Part shown: piece after piece, positions 61,991 through 64,000 of the stretch
Position numbering within the stretch: position 1 is the stretch's first letter
Layout: each line of letters starts with the position of its first letter
Assembly (NCBI RefSeq): GCF_040802235.1
Contig: NC_133174.1
Coordinates: forward strand, 138,747,213 to 138,811,212
Length of the DNA stretch: 64,000 nucleotides
Reading direction: 5' to 3'
DNA from: Manis javanica
Taxonomy: Eukaryota; Chordata; Mammalia; Pholidota; Manidae
Notes under the pieces: generated by a model
What the model was told of the DNA's origin: nothing
Database searches by the model: none
The model's input: the letters and a program-made list of their open reading frames with translations, nothing else
Made by a program: the position numbers and the translations under genes

Positions 61991-64000
61991 TTATGTGGTA
62001 ATCTCACCACCACCATTACTAGCTACCAGCTGATAAGTAGGAGTGTAGGCACACACCTGAACAGCACCTAGGAAGTTTCTAATCAGGGAGCAAAAGCCGG
62101 ACCCCAGATACACACTGAAGAGCAAGGCTCCTTCCTGTCCCAGAGAGGTGGAAATGCAGTGGGGAAAACTGGACTCTAGCCCTCGGGGAACTGGACCACT
62201 GAGTGAGCACCCCAGGCTGGTGGCACTCAGGTCCACTCTACAAGGGAGAAGTGAGCCGTGGCTGGGGATTGAGAGTCACGAGCACCTGGATGCTAGTCAA
62301 AGCCATGGAACAGGATGTGATCACTCAGGGAGAAAGAAAAGGGTGCAAGCCGGAGTCCAGAGAAGGCTGCTGCAGCAGCCAGCAGAAGAGAGGGGCTTTT
62401 CTATTAGGATGGTAGGTTCAACGATATTGTAGTAAGACAAGGATTGAATAGCACCCATTGGGTTTCTCAACAGCGCTGTCCAAATGGGAGAGGGACCCTT
62501 AGTGCAGGCTTCCTGTCTGGTTCTCCTTTGGGTCCCTAGGGCCCGGTTCAAGGCCTTGGAGAGGAAAAGAAAGAGATTCAAGGAAGGAGCTAACAATGGT
62601 GTCAAATGCTTCTGAGCAGCGGTTGACAATGACAGGGTCTAGAAAGTGTCTTCTGTGAGAGGCAAGTGTGTGAGATGAGTCAGGAAACAGAGAACTTCTC
62701 AAGAAATTTGCCATTAAAGACAGTGCAATAGCTAAAGGGAAGCAAATATTTGATACGTTTTTATTTTTGTGCTCTAAAGATGAATGAGACAAACACGTTT
62801 ATAGGCTAACAGGAAGAAGAGGATGAAACTACAGAGGATGGGGAGGTGGGTGTCCTTAAGGAGGTAGGTAGGCATGGCCAGGATCTGGTGTGCAGAGTGG
62901 TGGGTGGAAGATGAATGCCTCTTCCTCAGAGGAGGGAGGGAGGGAGGGCAGGGAGAGGAGAGAGACAGGCACATTCATTCAGGCAACCAACATTTATCAC
63001 TAGGCACTATGCTCTTGCTAAAGAAAGGAGAAAAGCAAAATTCTTACTTTTGTGGGATGTACCTTCCAGAGGTAGGAGGCTGACCATTAAAAAATACATT
63101 TAATAGGCAAATTTATTGCACTATAAAAGGTAATAAATGGTTTGGAGTAAAATAACAAGCAGAGTAAGGCAAGTAGGATTGGAAGTACCGGGGAGAGTGG
63201 ATGGGCGGGGGGAGCATCACTGGGAAGGCAGCAGATGTCTGAAGGAACGAATAACAAAGGTTAACTAAGGGCTGAGCATGCTTGGCATGACCCAGGAACA
63301 ACAGGAAAGCTGGTGTGGCTGGAGTGGTGTGAACGAGGAGGGAACAGTAGGAGATGAGGTCATAGAGATAAAGGGTTGGGGCTGGCAAATCATGTAGTGT
63401 CATGTAGTCGCTGAAAGAACATGAACTTTTCCTCTGCTTGGGACAGGAGCTGTTGGGAGGGCTGTGAGCAGAGAGGTGTCATAATATGGCTTACTTCTGT
63501 TTAAAGACCACTGCATTTAGAATAAAGTGTTGATGGCAGGGCAGACATAAAAACAGGTAGCGATCATAGTAATCCAGAAAAGATATGATTGTGGCTTGAA
63601 ACAAGGTGATACCAGTGGGTAAATAGTAAGAAATGTTCACATTCTGGATATATCTTGGAGGTAGAGCCAATAGGATATCCTGACAGATGACGGGGAGGCG
63701 GTGCCAGAGTCAGTGGGAGGTCCATGGAAGTGGCAGAAGCACAGAGCAGTGCGGGCATGGCTGTGCCAGAGAGCAGAGAGCGTGGACGCCTACATGGAGT
63801 CCCGGAGTGTGGGGTGCGGTGGGTCTCACTGGGGTTTGAGGGAGACAATTACTGGCCCCCCACTCCCTCTTCCAAATTCAGAAGTGTTTAAAAATAAGGT
63901 ACAGAGGTCAGACAGACGCAGGTGGTACCTCTCCACGCTGCCTGATAAAAGGAACTGAGGCTCCACAGTGGCTCTCAGAAATGCCACCCCGTCCCTCACC

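Larger units (their letters stand above)
58621..64000. other. Intergenic DNA upstream of GABRE
   Basis: No gene recognised. It holds an AAACC pentamer run (59,460-59,481), an L2-type tail near 59,545, an ACAG run at 61,722-61,738 and GGGA repeats near 62,935. 63.3-63.7 kb is a copy of the ancient repeat also seen in GABRE introns. Confidence 0.45.

Overview
This window is mammalian nuclear DNA and almost certainly X-linked. It holds a spliced GABRE gene (GABA-A receptor epsilon) and a MAGEA10-like gene. In human these two families lie side by side in Xq28. The repeats (L1, MIR, L2, MaLR-type LTRs, ERVL) are those of a placental mammal. I saw no primate Alu, rodent B1/B2, carnivore SINEC, ruminant or equine SINE. 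The youngest L1 has a 3' UTR that I associate with laurasiatherians, possibly pangolin; that species hint is weak and from memory.

Layout. 1-4.5 kb: an L1 remnant, then three exon-like pieces of a PRDM9/PRDM7-like gene on the + strand. The last is an 84-bp zinc-finger array with the same premature stop in two fingers. No PR/SET exon is recognisable between the pieces, so this is a broken paralogue. 6-7.3 kb: sense L1 remnant. 8.4-8.9 kb: very C-rich tract. 9.0-11.6 kb: MAGEA10-like gene with an Ets-type promoter, a splice acceptor 14 bases before the start, an intact 365-codon ORF and a poly(A) signal. 11.6-41 kb: gene desert filled with repeats. These include a nearly complete but inactivated L1 (22.74-28.50 kb, minus strand, 13-bp target duplication) inserted into an older LTR, and scattered ERVL-like gag and integrase remnants.

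41.15-58.14 kb: GABRE on the minus strand. Nine coding exons can be joined through GT-AG sites into 492 codons. The 3' UTR holds an antisense MIR and a poly(A) signal. Intron 6 carries a diverged homologue of the mir-452 hairpin; I could not find mir-224, which in human lies in the same intron. The 5' end sits in a CpG-rich, GC-box promoter. 58.3-64 kb: intergenic or unknown, with old repeats and microsatellites.

Functionally, GABRE encodes a ligand-gated chloride channel subunit and MAGEA10-like a cancer/testis-type ubiquitin-ligase adaptor. The PRDM9-like locus is a relic of the meiotic hotspot regulator family. The most noteworthy items are the X-linked PRDM9-like relic with a stop-bearing finger duplicated by array turnover, and the decaying mir-452 in GABRE.
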